Source: UBA1724 sp963621575
Lineage (GTDB): Bacteria; Verrucomicrobiota; Lentisphaeria; Oligosphaerales; Oligosphaeraceae
DNA length: 64,000 nt
Reading direction: 5' to 3'
Assembly: GCA_963621575.1 (NCBI GenBank)
Contig: CAVFEH010000011.1
Coordinates: 1 to 64,000 of the forward strand
In this document: positions 1-8,546 of the stretch, piece after piece
How the letters are laid out: each line of letters starts with the position of its first letter
Position numbering within the stretch: position 1 is the first letter of the stretch
Translations under genes and position numbers: made by a program
Notes under the pieces: generated by a model
What the model saw: only the letters and a program-made list of their open reading frames with translations
What the model was told of the DNA's origin: nothing
The model's database searches: none

Positions 1-1
1 G

Positions 2-307
2 CCCCGCTATGCCCGCTTCCACAAGGAATACCACAATGTCCTGGAGGAAGAGGGCCTCGTGACCTTCTGCAAGACCGAATGCCTGAACCCCAGCCGCATC
101 CCCGCCATGATGGTGGGATACCAGGACGAAAACGGCAAGCCGAACTTCCTCCCCAACCCCGCCCCCGACGCCGCCGACCCCGTCTGCAAACACTCCAGAC
201 TCTACCAGTGCCTGGGTGTCCAAACCGACTACTCCGACGAGGGGAAGGGCATCATCTCCCCCGAAATGATCCAGACAATCCTGGACGAGGCCCTGAAAAT
301 TGCCTGA
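2..307 (+). CDS. C-terminal end of an unrecognised protein (5' truncated)
   Basis: The reading frame is open from the first complete codon at base 2 to a TGA at 305-307, giving about 101 residues of a C-terminus. The start lies outside the window. The tail contains four cysteines in two groups (CKTEC, and a pair in a DPVCKHSRLYQC stretch), which could bind a metal or act as redox thiols. There is no glycyl-radical RVxGY motif in the visible part. It overlaps the next gene by 8 bases, so the two are probably translationally coupled. Because that neighbour is an activase of the anaerobic ribonucleotide reductase type, this could be the reductase partner. The visible residues do not show that, and I do not recognise the family. 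Confidence 0.7.
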   Translation, partial: PRYARFHKEYHNVLEEEGLVTFCKTECLNPSRIPAMMVGYQDENGKPNFLPNPAPDAADPVCKHSRLYQCLGVQTDYSDEGKGIISPEMIQTILDEALKIA

Positions 308-1007
308 TCCCCAGGAAAACTCCGTCATCGCCGCGTTCATGAGACGCCCTACCCTGGTGGACTACCCGGGTCACCTGGGCGTCCTCATGTTCACGAGCGG
401 ATGCAATTTCCGGTGTGGTTTTTGCCATAATCCGGACCTCATCGGCGCCACCGGCGCCAAGACCTTCTCCTTCGCCACGCTGAAAGAGCGGCTGGACAAA
501 TATCGGGAGGAATGGGTCAAGGCCGTCACCGTCTCCGGAGGAGAGCCCACCATCCACGCCGGCCTTCCAAAGACCCTTGCGTTTCTGAAGGAACAGGGAT
601 TCCTCCTGAAGCTGGATACCAACGGCTCCAATCCCGCCATGCTCCGCGATGTCCTGCCACTGCTGGACTACGTGGCCATGGACATCAAGTGCTCCCTCCC
701 AAAATATCCGGAGTTCGTCCGCTATGGCAACCTGGACAACATCCGGGGGTCCATCCACCTCATCATGGAACAGGCCCGGGACTACGAATTCCGCACCACC
801 GTCCTGGAAACCATCCACACCCCGGACGAAATCATCGCCGCCGCACAGGACATCAAAGGCGCGAAACGCTGGATCTTCCAGCCATTCGTCCCCCACGAAA
901 ACCTCCCCCAGGAAAGCCTCCGCGCCACCCCACGCACAAAACCCTCCATCCTCCAGGACTGCGCCAACGCAGCAAGACCATTCGTCCTGGAAGCACTCGT
1001 GCGATGA
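300..1007 (+). CDS. Anaerobic ribonucleoside-triphosphate reductase activating protein-like radical SAM enzyme
   Basis: This 235-residue protein is a radical S-adenosylmethionine enzyme. The motif CNFRCGFC (Cys35, Cys39, Cys42) has the CxxxCxxC spacing that binds the 4Fe-4S cluster. It is preceded by LVDYPG and followed by HNP, as in the NrdG2-type activases that install a glycyl radical on class III ribonucleotide reductase. The SGGEP motif further on is the usual SAM-binding segment. I prefer the TTG start at 300, because family members have a short stretch before LxDYPG that matches VIAAFMRRPTLVDYPG. An ATG at 339 would remove most of it. The 8-base overlap with the preceding gene suggests coupling. 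The exact glycyl-radical partner is inferred, and other COG1180-type activases look similar. Confidence 0.8.
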   Translation: MPDPQENSVIAAFMRRPTLVDYPGHLGVLMFTSGCNFRCGFCHNPDLIGATGAKTFSFATLKERLDKYREEWVKAVTVSGGEPTIHAGLPKTLAFLKEQGFLLKLDTNGSNPAMLRDVLPLLDYVAMDIKCSLPKYPEFVRYGNLDNIRGSIHLIMEQARDYEFRTTVLETIHTPDEIIAAAQDIKGAKRWIFQPFVPHENLPQESLRATPRTKPSILQDCANAARPFVLEALVR

Positions 1008-1354
1008 GCCTCACACCACATCATCAAGGAGACTACGAGAAAAAGCTGTGGTCCCTTCTTCTGAAGGAAGCCGCCTCATGGTGTTTTTAGGGGCGCGTCA
1101 TACGCGGCGCGGGAATCCGTGTTATTGTACGCACGTTGCCGGCAAGATATGATGCCAGGCCCCTATGTTTTCCCCGATCTGAAGCCGTTTCCCCTGTAAA
1201 GTCCTGCCGTGGCGGCGTTGTTCCGGAGCAAGGATCTCCGTATCCGGACCCCGTCATGCGGCGCCTTCTCTTCCCCCCGTTCCACACGACGCAGCCCCTC
1301 GCGGGTCTGCCGTAGCTGCGGGGGGGGGCTCTCCCTCCCCCGTTCATTCCTCCT
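1008..1354. other. Intergenic region upstream of lspA
   Basis: No coding frame in this stretch is convincing. It holds one good promoter (1125-1153). Downstream of it lies a GC-rich leader of nearly 200 bases with runs of G and C before the lspA start. No clear factor-independent terminator follows the preceding gene. Confidence 0.5.
1125..1153 (+). promoter_or_regulatory. Sigma70-type promoter for the lspA-miaA-coaE group
   Basis: TTGTAC at 1125-1130 and TATGAT at 1148-1153 are separated by exactly 17 bases. The -10 box differs from consensus at one base. It points toward lspA and predicts an untranslated leader of about 190 bases, long enough to hold a regulatory structure, although I cannot identify one. 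Confidence 0.6.
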
Positions 1355-1867
1355 GTGAAGAATCCCCATCTATCCTGCACTTCGCTGTTTGGCTGGCCAG
1401 GCGTCTGCGCCCTGCTGGTATTGCTCCTGGACCAGCTGACGAAATACGTGGTCTGCAGCGTCTGGCCTGTGCCCGGCGCGGGGGAGCTGGTGGTGATTCC
1501 GGGGTTCTTCAGGCTCGTGCACTGGCGGAATACGGGGGCGGCGTGGGGCATCCTGGAGGGCCGCAGCTGGCTCCTGGGACTCTTCTCTTTCGTAGTGGCG
1601 GCGGCACTGGCCCTCCTCTGGCGCCGCATCGTGGAAAAAAATTCCCTCTACGCCATTCCCTGCGGCGTACTGCTGGGCGGCGTGCTGGGAAACATGATCG
1701 ACCGACTCTTCTTCCCGGATGGCGTGGTGGACTTCCTGCGCTTCGAATTCTGGCCCGCCTTCAACGTGGCGGACAGCGCCATCTGCCTCTCCGTCTGCTT
1801 CCTGGCGGGATACGAGTTCTACCGTGGCTGGCGGGACCGCGGAAAGACGCCCCGCGGGGAATCCTGA
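1355..1867 (+). CDS. lspA: Lipoprotein signal peptidase (signal peptidase II)
   Basis: LspA is an inner-membrane aspartyl protease that removes the signal peptide from diacylglyceryl-modified prolipoproteins. The 170-residue protein has the family length and four hydrophobic segments. Both catalytic aspartates are in their conserved contexts: Asp116 in GNMIDR and Asp140 in FNVADSAI. DQLTKYVV near the N-terminus and the NTGAAWG segment are also typical. The start is a GTG. It is 5 bases upstream of miaA and is likely co-transcribed with miaA and coaE. Its presence implies that lipoproteins are made by this organism. Confidence 0.95.
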   Translation: MKNPHLSCTSLFGWPGVCALLVLLLDQLTKYVVCSVWPVPGAGELVVIPGFFRLVHWRNTGAAWGILEGRSWLLGLFSFVVAAALALLWRRIVEKNSLYAIPCGVLLGGVLGNMIDRLFFPDGVVDFLRFEFWPAFNVADSAICLSVCFLAGYEFYRGWRDRGKTPRGES

Positions 1868-1872
1868 CCATC

Positions 1873-2841
1873 ATGGGGGCCGCCATCGTCATCCTGGGCC
1901 CCACCTGCTCCGGAAAGAGCGCGGTGGCCGCCCGGCTTGCGCATCATCTGCCGGGGGAGGTGATCTCCTTTGACTCCATGCAGGTCTACCGGGACCTGCC
2001 CATTGGCACCGCGCAGCCCACCGCAGAGGAGCTCTCCCTGGCACCCCATCATCTGGTGGGGTTCCTGCCATTGGAGGCCACCTGGAATGTGAATCTCTTC
2101 CTGCCAAAGGCGCAGGAGCTGCTGGACAGCCTGGCGGCGCAAAAGCGCACTGCGGTGCTGGCGGGGGGCACGGGACTGTATGCCCGGGCGCTGGTCTACG
2201 GTTTCTCCCTCATGCCCAGCGAGCCAGAGCTCTCGGGACGCCTCCGCCAGGAGGCCGAAACGCCGGAGGGACTCCAGGCGCTGCGGGAGGAGCTCAAGAA
2301 GGCGGGGGATCCCCCGGTGGACCTCCTCCAGAACCCCCGGCATCTCCTGAGGGCCGTGGAAGTCCTGCGGCTTACCGGCACCCCGCCATGGCTCCTGAAG
2401 AAGCGCCACGAATGGCCAAAAGAGGGCTTCCGGCAATTCTGCCTCCTCCCCGTCTTTCCTGCGCTCAAGGAGCGCATCCGGCGCCGCACGGCGGGAATGC
2501 TGGATGCCAACTGGATCGAAGAGTGCGAGCGGGCGTTGTCCCTGGGGCTGGAGAGCGCCCCCACGGCCTGGCAGGCGCTGGGCTACCGCGACATCGCCGC
2601 CTGGCTGAAAGCGGGCCGTCCCGGGGGACGCGCCGCACTCCAGGAAATCCTGGCGAACCGCACCATCCAGTATGCCCGGCGGCAACTTGCCTGGTTCCGG
2701 CACCAGCACCCTGGCGCCGAATTCCTGGGCTTCGGGGAATATCGCGAGGACACGGTCCCGACGCTGGTGGAGGAGATCCTCCGCCGGATGCAGACGCGCC
2801 CGACGGGCCATCCCCGCACAGAAAAAAACGCACAAGCGTAG
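1873..2841 (+). CDS. miaA: tRNA dimethylallyltransferase
   Basis: MiaA transfers a dimethylallyl group from DMAPP to the exocyclic amine of A37 in tRNAs that read UNN codons. The 322-residue product starts with a P-loop, GPTCSGKS (residues 9-16). It continues with DSMQVYR, which forms part of the substrate site, and AGGTGLY, which is diagnostic of the family. The C-terminal half has the usual QALGYRD and RTIQYARRQ segments. The ATG at 1873 lies 5 bases after the lspA stop, which fits an operon. Confidence 0.95.
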   Translation: MGAAIVILGPTCSGKSAVAARLAHHLPGEVISFDSMQVYRDLPIGTAQPTAEELSLAPHHLVGFLPLEATWNVNLFLPKAQELLDSLAAQKRTAVLAGGTGLYARALVYGFSLMPSEPELSGRLRQEAETPEGLQALREELKKAGDPPVDLLQNPRHLLRAVEVLRLTGTPPWLLKKRHEWPKEGFRQFCLLPVFPALKERIRRRTAGMLDANWIEECERALSLGLESAPTAWQALGYRDIAAWLKAGRPGGRAALQEILANRTIQYARRQLAWFRHQHPGAEFLGFGEYREDTVPTLVEEILRRMQTRPTGHPRTEKNAQA

Positions 2842-2847
2842 AAAACC

Positions 2848-3435
2848 ATGTCTCTCATTGTCATCACCGGCGGCATTGGCGCCGGCAAGAGCACCGTCCT
2901 CAAATGTCTGGAAAAACTCGGGGCGCAGTGCGTGGACGCCGACGTGCTTGCCCACCGGCTCTATGAGCCAGGCACGCCTCTCCTGGCGGAGATCCTGGAG
3001 CATTTCGGCAGCGGTCTGAAGAAGGAGGATGGTTCCCTGGACCGGCGGATGCTGGGCCAGAAGATCTTCGCGGATCCCCGGGAGCGCCAATGGCTGGAGC
3101 AGCGCATGCATCCCGCCATCCGCGAGAGTCTGGACCGCCTGGAGAAGGCCGCCGCCCCCCGGCCGCTCTTCGCCGCCATCCCCCTCTGGTATGAAAGCGG
3201 ATGGCACCGCATGCGCCCCGCCCAGGCGGTGGTGGCCGTCTGCTGCCCCCCCGAGATCCAGCGGCACCGGCTCCTCCAACGTGGCTGGACCCAGAAGGAA
3301 ATCCAACACCGCCTCGATGCACAACTCCCCATGGAGGAAAAACGCCGCCGCGCCGACGTGGTCATCGACACCACCGGTTCCCTGGACGAACTCCAGGAAA
3401 GGTGCTCGAAACTCCTCCTGCGCTGGCTCCCCTAG
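2848..3435 (+). CDS. coaE: Dephospho-CoA kinase
   Basis: CoaE phosphorylates the 3' hydroxyl of dephospho-CoA in the last step of coenzyme A synthesis. The 195-residue protein has the P-loop GGIGAGKS near residue 8 and the DADVLAH segment that contacts substrate. It also has the LEQRMHPAI and IPLWYESG stretches typical of the family. It begins 6 bases after miaA, so lspA, miaA and coaE form one transcription unit. The rho gene follows after about 50 bases. Confidence 0.95.
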   Translation: MSLIVITGGIGAGKSTVLKCLEKLGAQCVDADVLAHRLYEPGTPLLAEILEHFGSGLKKEDGSLDRRMLGQKIFADPRERQWLEQRMHPAIRESLDRLEKAAAPRPLFAAIPLWYESGWHRMRPAQAVVAVCCPPEIQRHRLLQRGWTQKEIQHRLDAQLPMEEKRRRADVVIDTTGSLDELQERCSKLLLRWLP

Positions 3436-3488
3436 CGGAACTCCCGGCATCTTCCCCCAACACCCACAAACACCCACAAATCCACCTC

Positions 3489-5285
3489 ATGGCCTATCCC
3501 GAAGAAAACCCCAACGACGAGACGAAGAGCTATACCTTCTCCCCGCAGGATTCCTCGCCCGATAACGACCAGGATCAACACGGCCAGGATAAGGAGGAGC
3601 ACGATGACTTCGCCTCCTCCTCCGAGACGCCACTCTTCAGCTCCCTGATCCCAAATCTGGGAACAGGACTGGTCACCCTCTCGAAAACCGGCAACACCGC
3701 AGCCACCGTCACCCTGCCCCCGCCACGGCGCACCCCCACGAAGGCGGAAAAGAAACGCATCTCCGACACCCCCAGGAAAAACCGGGAACAGGGAAATGCC
3801 GGCGGCGGCCTCCCGCCGCAGTCCGCAGGCCAGTCCCGGAAGCAGAAGCCGTCCCCGAAATCCCAGGGTCCGAAGGGCCGTTTCGTGCGCGACGACGCGG
3901 CCATCCCCGGCGAATTGCTCGCGGACTTCCCGGAAGACGAGGTGATCCAGCCCGCCTACGTGGACAAGGAGCCGGAGAAGACGGCCGGACGCCCCCGTCT
4001 CTGCCGTCCCCACCTGCTGGGCACCGACACCGAAATCCTCGTCACCCTCGCCGAACAACTGGGAATCACCATCAAGGACTACCCCACCGCCGGCGACCTC
4101 GTGGACCGGATCATTGAGGTCAACGCCCTCCGCGATTGCCTTTCAGAACAGACCACCTACGGCGAGGGCGTCCTGGAGATCAGCCGCGACGGCTACGGTC
4201 ATCTGCGCGCCGCGGAACTCAACTACCAGGAATCCCCCGAGGACATCTACCTCACTCCCATCTACGTCAAACGCTATGGCCTCCGGGTGGGCGACTGCGT
4301 GCTGGGAACCATCCGGCGCCCCCGGGAGAACGACCCCCGCTGCGCCATGGTCCAGATCCTGGCGGTCAACGGAGTCCCCCTGTCCCAACGGCACGGCCTG
4401 CACTCCTTCGAGACCCTCACGCCCTTTTATCCCACCCAACGGCTCCTCATGGAACGCGGACGCGACGAGATCTCCATGCGGGTCACCGACCTGGTCACCC
4501 CCATCGGACGCGGACAACGCGGCCTCATCGTGGCGCAGCCCCGCACCGGAAAGACCATCATCCTCCAGAAACTGGCAAACTCCATCCTAGAAAACAACGA
4601 CGACATCACCCTCATCGTCCTGCTCATTGACGAGCGCCCCGAGGAGGTCACCGACATGAAACGCCTGGTGGACGCCGAAGTGGTCGCATCCACCTTCGAC
4701 GAGCCCCCCGAACACCACGCCGCTCTCTGCGACCTGGTCTCCGAGCGCGCCAAACGCCTGGTGGAGAACGGAAAACACGTGGTCATCCTCCTGGACTCCA
4801 TCACCCGGCTGGCCCGCGCCTACAATACGCTGGCCCCCAAATCCGGACGAATCCTCTCCGGCGGACTGGACGCCAACGCCCTCCATAAGCCGAAGCGCTT
4901 CTTCGGATCCGCCCGAAACATCGAGGGCGGCGGTTCCCTCACCATCCTGGCCACCGCACTCATCGACACCGGCAGCCGCATGGACGAACTCATCTTCGAG
5001 GAGTTCAAAGGCACCGGCAACATGGAACTGCACCTGGATCGCCAGATGGCCGACCGGCGCGTCTTCCCCGCCATCGACATCACGAAATCCGGCACCCGCC
5101 GCGAGGAACTCCTGGTGGACCCCGCCGAACTGGAGATCCTGTGGCAGCTCCGAAAGGGCCTCTGCTCCATCGGAGACCCCGCAAACGCCATGGAACGGCT
5201 CATCCTCAACCTGCGCAAATACGGCTCAAACACCGAATTCCTGCTGGCGATCCGGCAGCGCAGCACACGGAACCAGGGCGAATGA
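3489..5285 (+). CDS. rho: Transcription termination factor Rho with a long N-terminal extension
   Basis: Rho is the hexameric RNA-dependent ATPase that ends transcription at unstructured RNA. The protein is 598 residues, about 180 longer than the E. coli factor. The surplus is at the N-terminus. It begins acidic and Asp/Gln/Ser rich (residues 1-50), then turns Lys/Pro/Arg rich (about 75-140), and it looks disordered. The conserved Rho body follows, with the RNA-binding region (GEGVLEIS, YLTPIYVKRYGLRVGD) and the ATPase domain. The Walker A is QPRTGKT, where E. coli has PPKAGKT, so the P-loop lysine is kept. The segments LLIDERPEEVTDM, DSITRLARAYN and GGSLTILATALIDTGSRMD are canonical. An ATG at 3489 was chosen because the conserved frame has no better start inside the extension. 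Confidence 0.95.
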   Translation: MAYPEENPNDETKSYTFSPQDSSPDNDQDQHGQDKEEHDDFASSSETPLFSSLIPNLGTGLVTLSKTGNTAATVTLPPPRRTPTKAEKKRISDTPRKNREQGNAGGGLPPQSAGQSRKQKPSPKSQGPKGRFVRDDAAIPGELLADFPEDEVIQPAYVDKEPEKTAGRPRLCRPHLLGTDTEILVTLAEQLGITIKDYPTAGDLVDRIIEVNALRDCLSEQTTYGEGVLEISRDGYGHLRAAELNYQESPEDIYLTPIYVKRYGLRVGDCVLGTIRRPRENDPRCAMVQILAVNGVPLSQRHGLHSFETLTPFYPTQRLLMERGRDEISMRVTDLVTPIGRGQRGLIVAQPRTGKTIILQKLANSILENNDDITLIVLLIDERPEEVTDMKRLVDAEVVASTFDEPPEHHAALCDLVSERAKRLVENGKHVVILLDSITRLARAYNTLAPKSGRILSGGLDANALHKPKRFFGSARNIEGGGSLTILATALIDTGSRMDELIFEEFKGTGNMELHLDRQMADRRVFPAIDITKSGTRREELLVDPAELEILWQLRKGLCSIGDPANAMERLILNLRKYGSNTEFLLAIRQRSTRNQGE

Positions 5286-5320
5286 CCCCCACCCCCTGCG
5301 GGAAAAACGGCGGCACATGG

Positions 5321-5347
5321 TTGCAAATGCGCTTGACCGCTTAAATT
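5321..5347 (+). promoter_or_regulatory. Possible promoter upstream of the zinc-ribbon gene
   Basis: TTGCAA at 5321-5326 and TAAATT at 5342-5347 are 15 bases apart. The spacing is short, but the -35 hexamer is the same as in the tRNA-Leu and tRNA-Lys promoters of this window. The site lies in the 125-base gap after rho. Confidence 0.35.
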
Positions 5348-5410
5348 ACGCCCCGTTTTCCCCGCAGAACAGACCCCTTCCCGAGCAAACAACAAGGAGA
5401 ACAAGAACCT

Positions 5411-5767
5411 ATGGCTGGTGACACCATCAAATGCCCGCACTGCGAATGCAAAGTGCGGCTTTCCGAAGTGGAGAAGGAAGACGGCTTCTGCCCCGAGTGC
5501 GGACAGCTGGTCATGGCCTCCTCCCTCCAAAACAACTTCGACAACGACATCGACGACGACGAGAACATGGATCTCGACGGCGAATACGAAAACGAGGACA
5601 CCTGGGACGACGAGAACGAAGAGCGCGACATCCTGGAAGAGCTCAACGAGGACGAAGACGCCCTCGACGAGAACGGCATGCCCCGGAAGCGCCGCCGCGG
5701 CGGAGCCCGCGGCTTCAGCGCCCCCAAGAGCAATCCCTCCGGGAAGAAGGGGCGCAAGAAGGCATAG
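5411..5767 (+). CDS. Small zinc-ribbon protein with an acidic middle and a basic tail
   Basis: I do not recognise this 118-residue protein beyond its architecture. The N-terminus has two CxxC knuckles, CPHC at residues 8-11 and CPEC near residue 28, which should form one zinc ribbon. Residues 40-88 are almost entirely Asp, Glu and Asn, and the last 30 are Arg/Lys/Gly rich. A strong Shine-Dalgarno (AAGGAGA at 5394-5400) precedes the ATG. It sits between rho and a type IIA topoisomerase subunit, so a role at nucleic acid or RNA polymerase is possible. That role is inferred only from charge pattern and context. Confidence 0.8.
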   Translation: MAGDTIKCPHCECKVRLSEVEKEDGFCPECGQLVMASSLQNNFDNDIDDDENMDLDGEYENEDTWDDENEERDILEELNEDEDALDENGMPRKRRRGGARGFSAPKSNPSGKKGRKKA

Positions 5768-5793
5768 CCGCACACCGCCCCCCCCACCGCCGC

Positions 5794-7710
5794 ATGGCCG
5801 AATCCCCCAACAATCCCCCGCCCCCAGACATGCCCGGGCTGCCCGCCGGGTCCACGGACGACGTCGCCTACGATGAAGACGCCATCCAGAGCGTGGACCC
5901 CGTGACGCACATGCGCCACCGGCCCGGCATGTACATCGGCGCACTGGGAAACGGCGACCACACCGACGACGGCGTCTACGTGCTCTTCAAGGAGGTGGTG
6001 GACAACTGCATTGACGAATTCCTCATGGGCATGGGGCGCCGCGTGGTGGTGGCGCTCTCCCCCGACAAGATGCTCTCCGTCCGCGACTTCGGCCGCGGCA
6101 TCCCCCAGGGGAAACTGGCGGACTGCGTCTCCAGAATCAACACCGGGGGAAAGTTCGGCCTCGGAAAAGACGGCAAGCCCATGGCCTTCTCGGCCTCCAT
6201 CGGCATGAACGGCGTGGGTTTGAAGGCAGTGAACTTCCTCTCGGAGACCTTCGAGGCCGTCAGCTACCGCGACGGGAAGCTCTCCCGGGTCCTCTTCCAT
6301 GAGGGACACTTGGAGGAAAAACAGGAGAACGTCCCCACCACGGAGTCCAATGGCACCTACATCGCCTTCCGTCCCTCCACAGAAGTCTTCGGCGAATTCC
6401 ACTTCGAGACGAAGTTCCTGGAGCGGCGGCTCCTGCACTACGCGTGGCTGAACCCGGGGCTCTCCCTGGAATTCAACGGGAAGAAATTCTATTCCCGGCG
6501 GGGGCTCCTGGACCTCCTGGAGAGCAAGATGGAGGCGGAGCCCCTCTACCAGATCATCCACCACCGCACCGAACGGCTGGAATTCGCATTCTGCCACACC
6601 GGCTCCGCCAACGAAAACTACTACTCCTTCGCAAACACGCAGTTCACCAACGACGGCGGAACCCACCTGGCCGCCTTCAAGGAGGGCGTGGTGAAGGCCA
6701 TCAACGAACTGGCCCCAAAGGACAAGCAGTTCGACCCCGACGACGCCCGCGGCGGCCTCTTCGGCGCCATCGCCATCCGGCTCCAGAACCCGGTCTTCGA
6801 ATCCCAGACCAAACACAAGCTCTACAATCCGGAGATCCGCGCGGGGCTGGTGGCCGACATCAAGGCGGCCATTGTCCAATTCCTCTACAAGAATCCGGAG
6901 GTCAAGGAGGCCATCTTCGAGAAGATCTCCCGCAACGAGGCCCTCCGCAAACAGATCCAGAGCATCCGGAAAGGCGCCAAGGAGCTGGCCTCCAAAAGCA
7001 CCCTGAAGATCCCCAAGCTGCGGGACTGCAAGTTCCACCTCAACGAAACCGACTCCCGCCGCAAGCCGGAGGACAAGGGACACTGCCAGAACTCCATGAT
7101 CTTCCTCACCGAGGGAGACTCCGCTGCGGGAAGCATCATGCAGACCCGCGACGCACAGTACCAAGCTGTCTTCGCCCTGAAGGGGAAGGTCCTCAACTGC
7201 GTCAACGCCACCCGTGAAATCCTTTACTCCAACGAGGAACTCTACGGCGTCATGCGCGCCCTGGGCACCGAAGACACCATGGAAAACCTCCGGTACGCAA
7301 AGGTGGTCATCGCCACGGACGCCGACCCCGATGGATACCACATCCGGAATCTCCTTATCGTCTTCTTCCTCAAATTCTTCCCGCAGCTCCTCTCCGCCGA
7401 GCACCTCTATATCCTGGACACCCCTCTCTTCAGCGTCCGCTCAAAATCCAAGAAGCCCGTCTACTGCTATTCCGAACAGGAACGGGACGCCGCCGTCAAG
7501 ACCATGGGACGCGACGTGGAGATCACCCGGTTCAAGGGACTCGGGGAAATCAGCCCCGGGGAATTCGGACAGTTCATCCGCGGAACCACCATGCGACTCC
7601 AGCTGGTCACCGTCGACAACGCACGGAAACTGGACAGCTTCGTGGATTTCCTCATGGGCACCAAAAATACCACCGCCCGGATCAACTACATCCTCGACCG
7701 GCTCATCTAG
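5794..7710 (+). CDS. DNA topoisomerase IV subunit B-like (GyrB/ParE family)
   Basis: This is the ATPase/TOPRIM subunit of a type IIA topoisomerase, which passes one DNA duplex through another. The 638-residue product has the GHKL ATPase motif KEVVDNCIDE (Glu67, Asn71) and the ATP-lid region (GMNGVGLKAVNFLSE). The TOPRIM motifs are EGDSAAGS and DADPDGYHIR. The GyrB/ParE motif is usually DADVDG, so the Val-to-Pro change is unusual. The length and the compact C-terminus fit ParE better than long GyrB proteins. No GyrA/ParC subunit follows; the next gene is ung. The first 25 residues are Pro rich. The ATG at 5794 lies 26 bases after the zinc-ribbon gene. Confidence 0.85.
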   Translation: MAESPNNPPPPDMPGLPAGSTDDVAYDEDAIQSVDPVTHMRHRPGMYIGALGNGDHTDDGVYVLFKEVVDNCIDEFLMGMGRRVVVALSPDKMLSVRDFGRGIPQGKLADCVSRINTGGKFGLGKDGKPMAFSASIGMNGVGLKAVNFLSETFEAVSYRDGKLSRVLFHEGHLEEKQENVPTTESNGTYIAFRPSTEVFGEFHFETKFLERRLLHYAWLNPGLSLEFNGKKFYSRRGLLDLLESKMEAEPLYQIIHHRTERLEFAFCHTGSANENYYSFANTQFTNDGGTHLAAFKEGVVKAINELAPKDKQFDPDDARGGLFGAIAIRLQNPVFESQTKHKLYNPEIRAGLVADIKAAIVQFLYKNPEVKEAIFEKISRNEALRKQIQSIRKGAKELASKSTLKIPKLRDCKFHLNETDSRRKPEDKGHCQNSMIFLTEGDSAAGSIMQTRDAQYQAVFALKGKVLNCVNATREILYSNEELYGVMRALGTEDTMENLRYAKVVIATDADPDGYHIRNLLIVFFLKFFPQLLSAEHLYILDTPLFSVRSKSKKPVYCYSEQERDAAVKTMGRDVEITRFKGLGEISPGEFGQFIRGTTMRLQLVTVDNARKLDSFVDFLMGTKNTTARINYILDRLI

Positions 7711-7733
7711 ACGGTCACACGCGATATCCCCCC

Positions 7734-8440
7734 ATGCCGGAACGCCTGCCACAGGACTGGGACGAAGCCATGCCCGGCAATGACGCCGACTCACTGGTCC
7801 AAAAGGTAGACGCCCTCCGGCTCCAGGGGCACGAAATCCATCCGCGGGAAGGCTGCCTCTTCACCGCACTCCGGCTCACGCCGCGGCATGCCCTCCGCGC
7901 CGTCATCCTGGGGCAAGACCCCTACCACACTCCAGGCGCGGCCATGGGGCTGGCCTTCGCCGTCCCACGAGGGCAGAAACTGCCGCCCTCCCTCAAAAAC
8001 ATCCGACGGGAATACGCCAGCGACCTGGGCCTCCCTGAACCCTGCTATCCGGATCTGACCGCCTGGGCCGCGCACGGAGTGCTCCTCCTCAACACCATCC
8101 TCTCCGTGGAAGACGGGAAGCCCCTCTCCCACAAAAACCTGGGCTGGCAGAAGCTCACCGACCAGATCCTCCAGGCCTGCAACGCACTTCCGTACCCCGT
8201 CGCCTTCCTCCTCTGGGGCACACCCGCACAGGAAAAACGACGACTCCTGGATGAAACCCGGCACGTCATAGTCACCGGCGTGCACCCATCCCCCCTCTCC
8301 GCATACCGCGGATTCTTCGGCTCCCGCCCATTCACCACCATAAACCAACTTCTGGCACAACGCAACGCCCCCCCCATCGNNNNNNNNNNNNNNNNNNNNN
8401 NNNNNNNNACTGGAGCCTCCCCCAGGATACGCTCTTGTAA
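7734..8440 (+). CDS. ung: Uracil-DNA glycosylase, interrupted by a run of N
   Basis: Ung removes uracil from DNA to begin base excision repair. The water-activating motif GQDPYH is at residues 60-65 (Asp62), LLLNTILSVE follows, and the DNA-binding HPSPLSAYRGFFG loop begins at His184. The frame reaches PPI at 8378 and one further base before 29 Ns. If the Ns are removed, the next bases complete a GAC codon. The protein then ends PPIDWSLPQDTLL with TAA at 8438-8440, 225 residues in all. E. coli Ung (229 residues) has the equivalent PIDW near its end. The gene is therefore probably intact, and the N run is a scaffolding artefact. Treating the Ns as 29 real bases would wrongly shift the frame. 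Confidence 0.9.
8380..8408. other. Run of 29 N (assembly join) inside ung
   Basis: All 29 bases are N. The protein evidence in ung fits a true gap of zero bases, or of a length divisible by three. The join lies close to an insertion-sequence remnant, the kind of repeat that often breaks contigs. Confidence 0.95.
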
Positions 8441-8546
8441 AACCCCGTGCCCCCAAATCCTGAACCGCAATCGCCCCATCAAGAAGCAAAGCTCTTGGTC
8501 TCCTGCTGCTACGACGGCGAATCTTTACACACAAAAAAGGAGGCGA

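Noticed and set aside
5341..7404. A 687-codon minus-strand frame opposite the topoisomerase gene
   Set aside because: The plus strand carries all GHKL and TOPRIM motifs; the minus frame has none.
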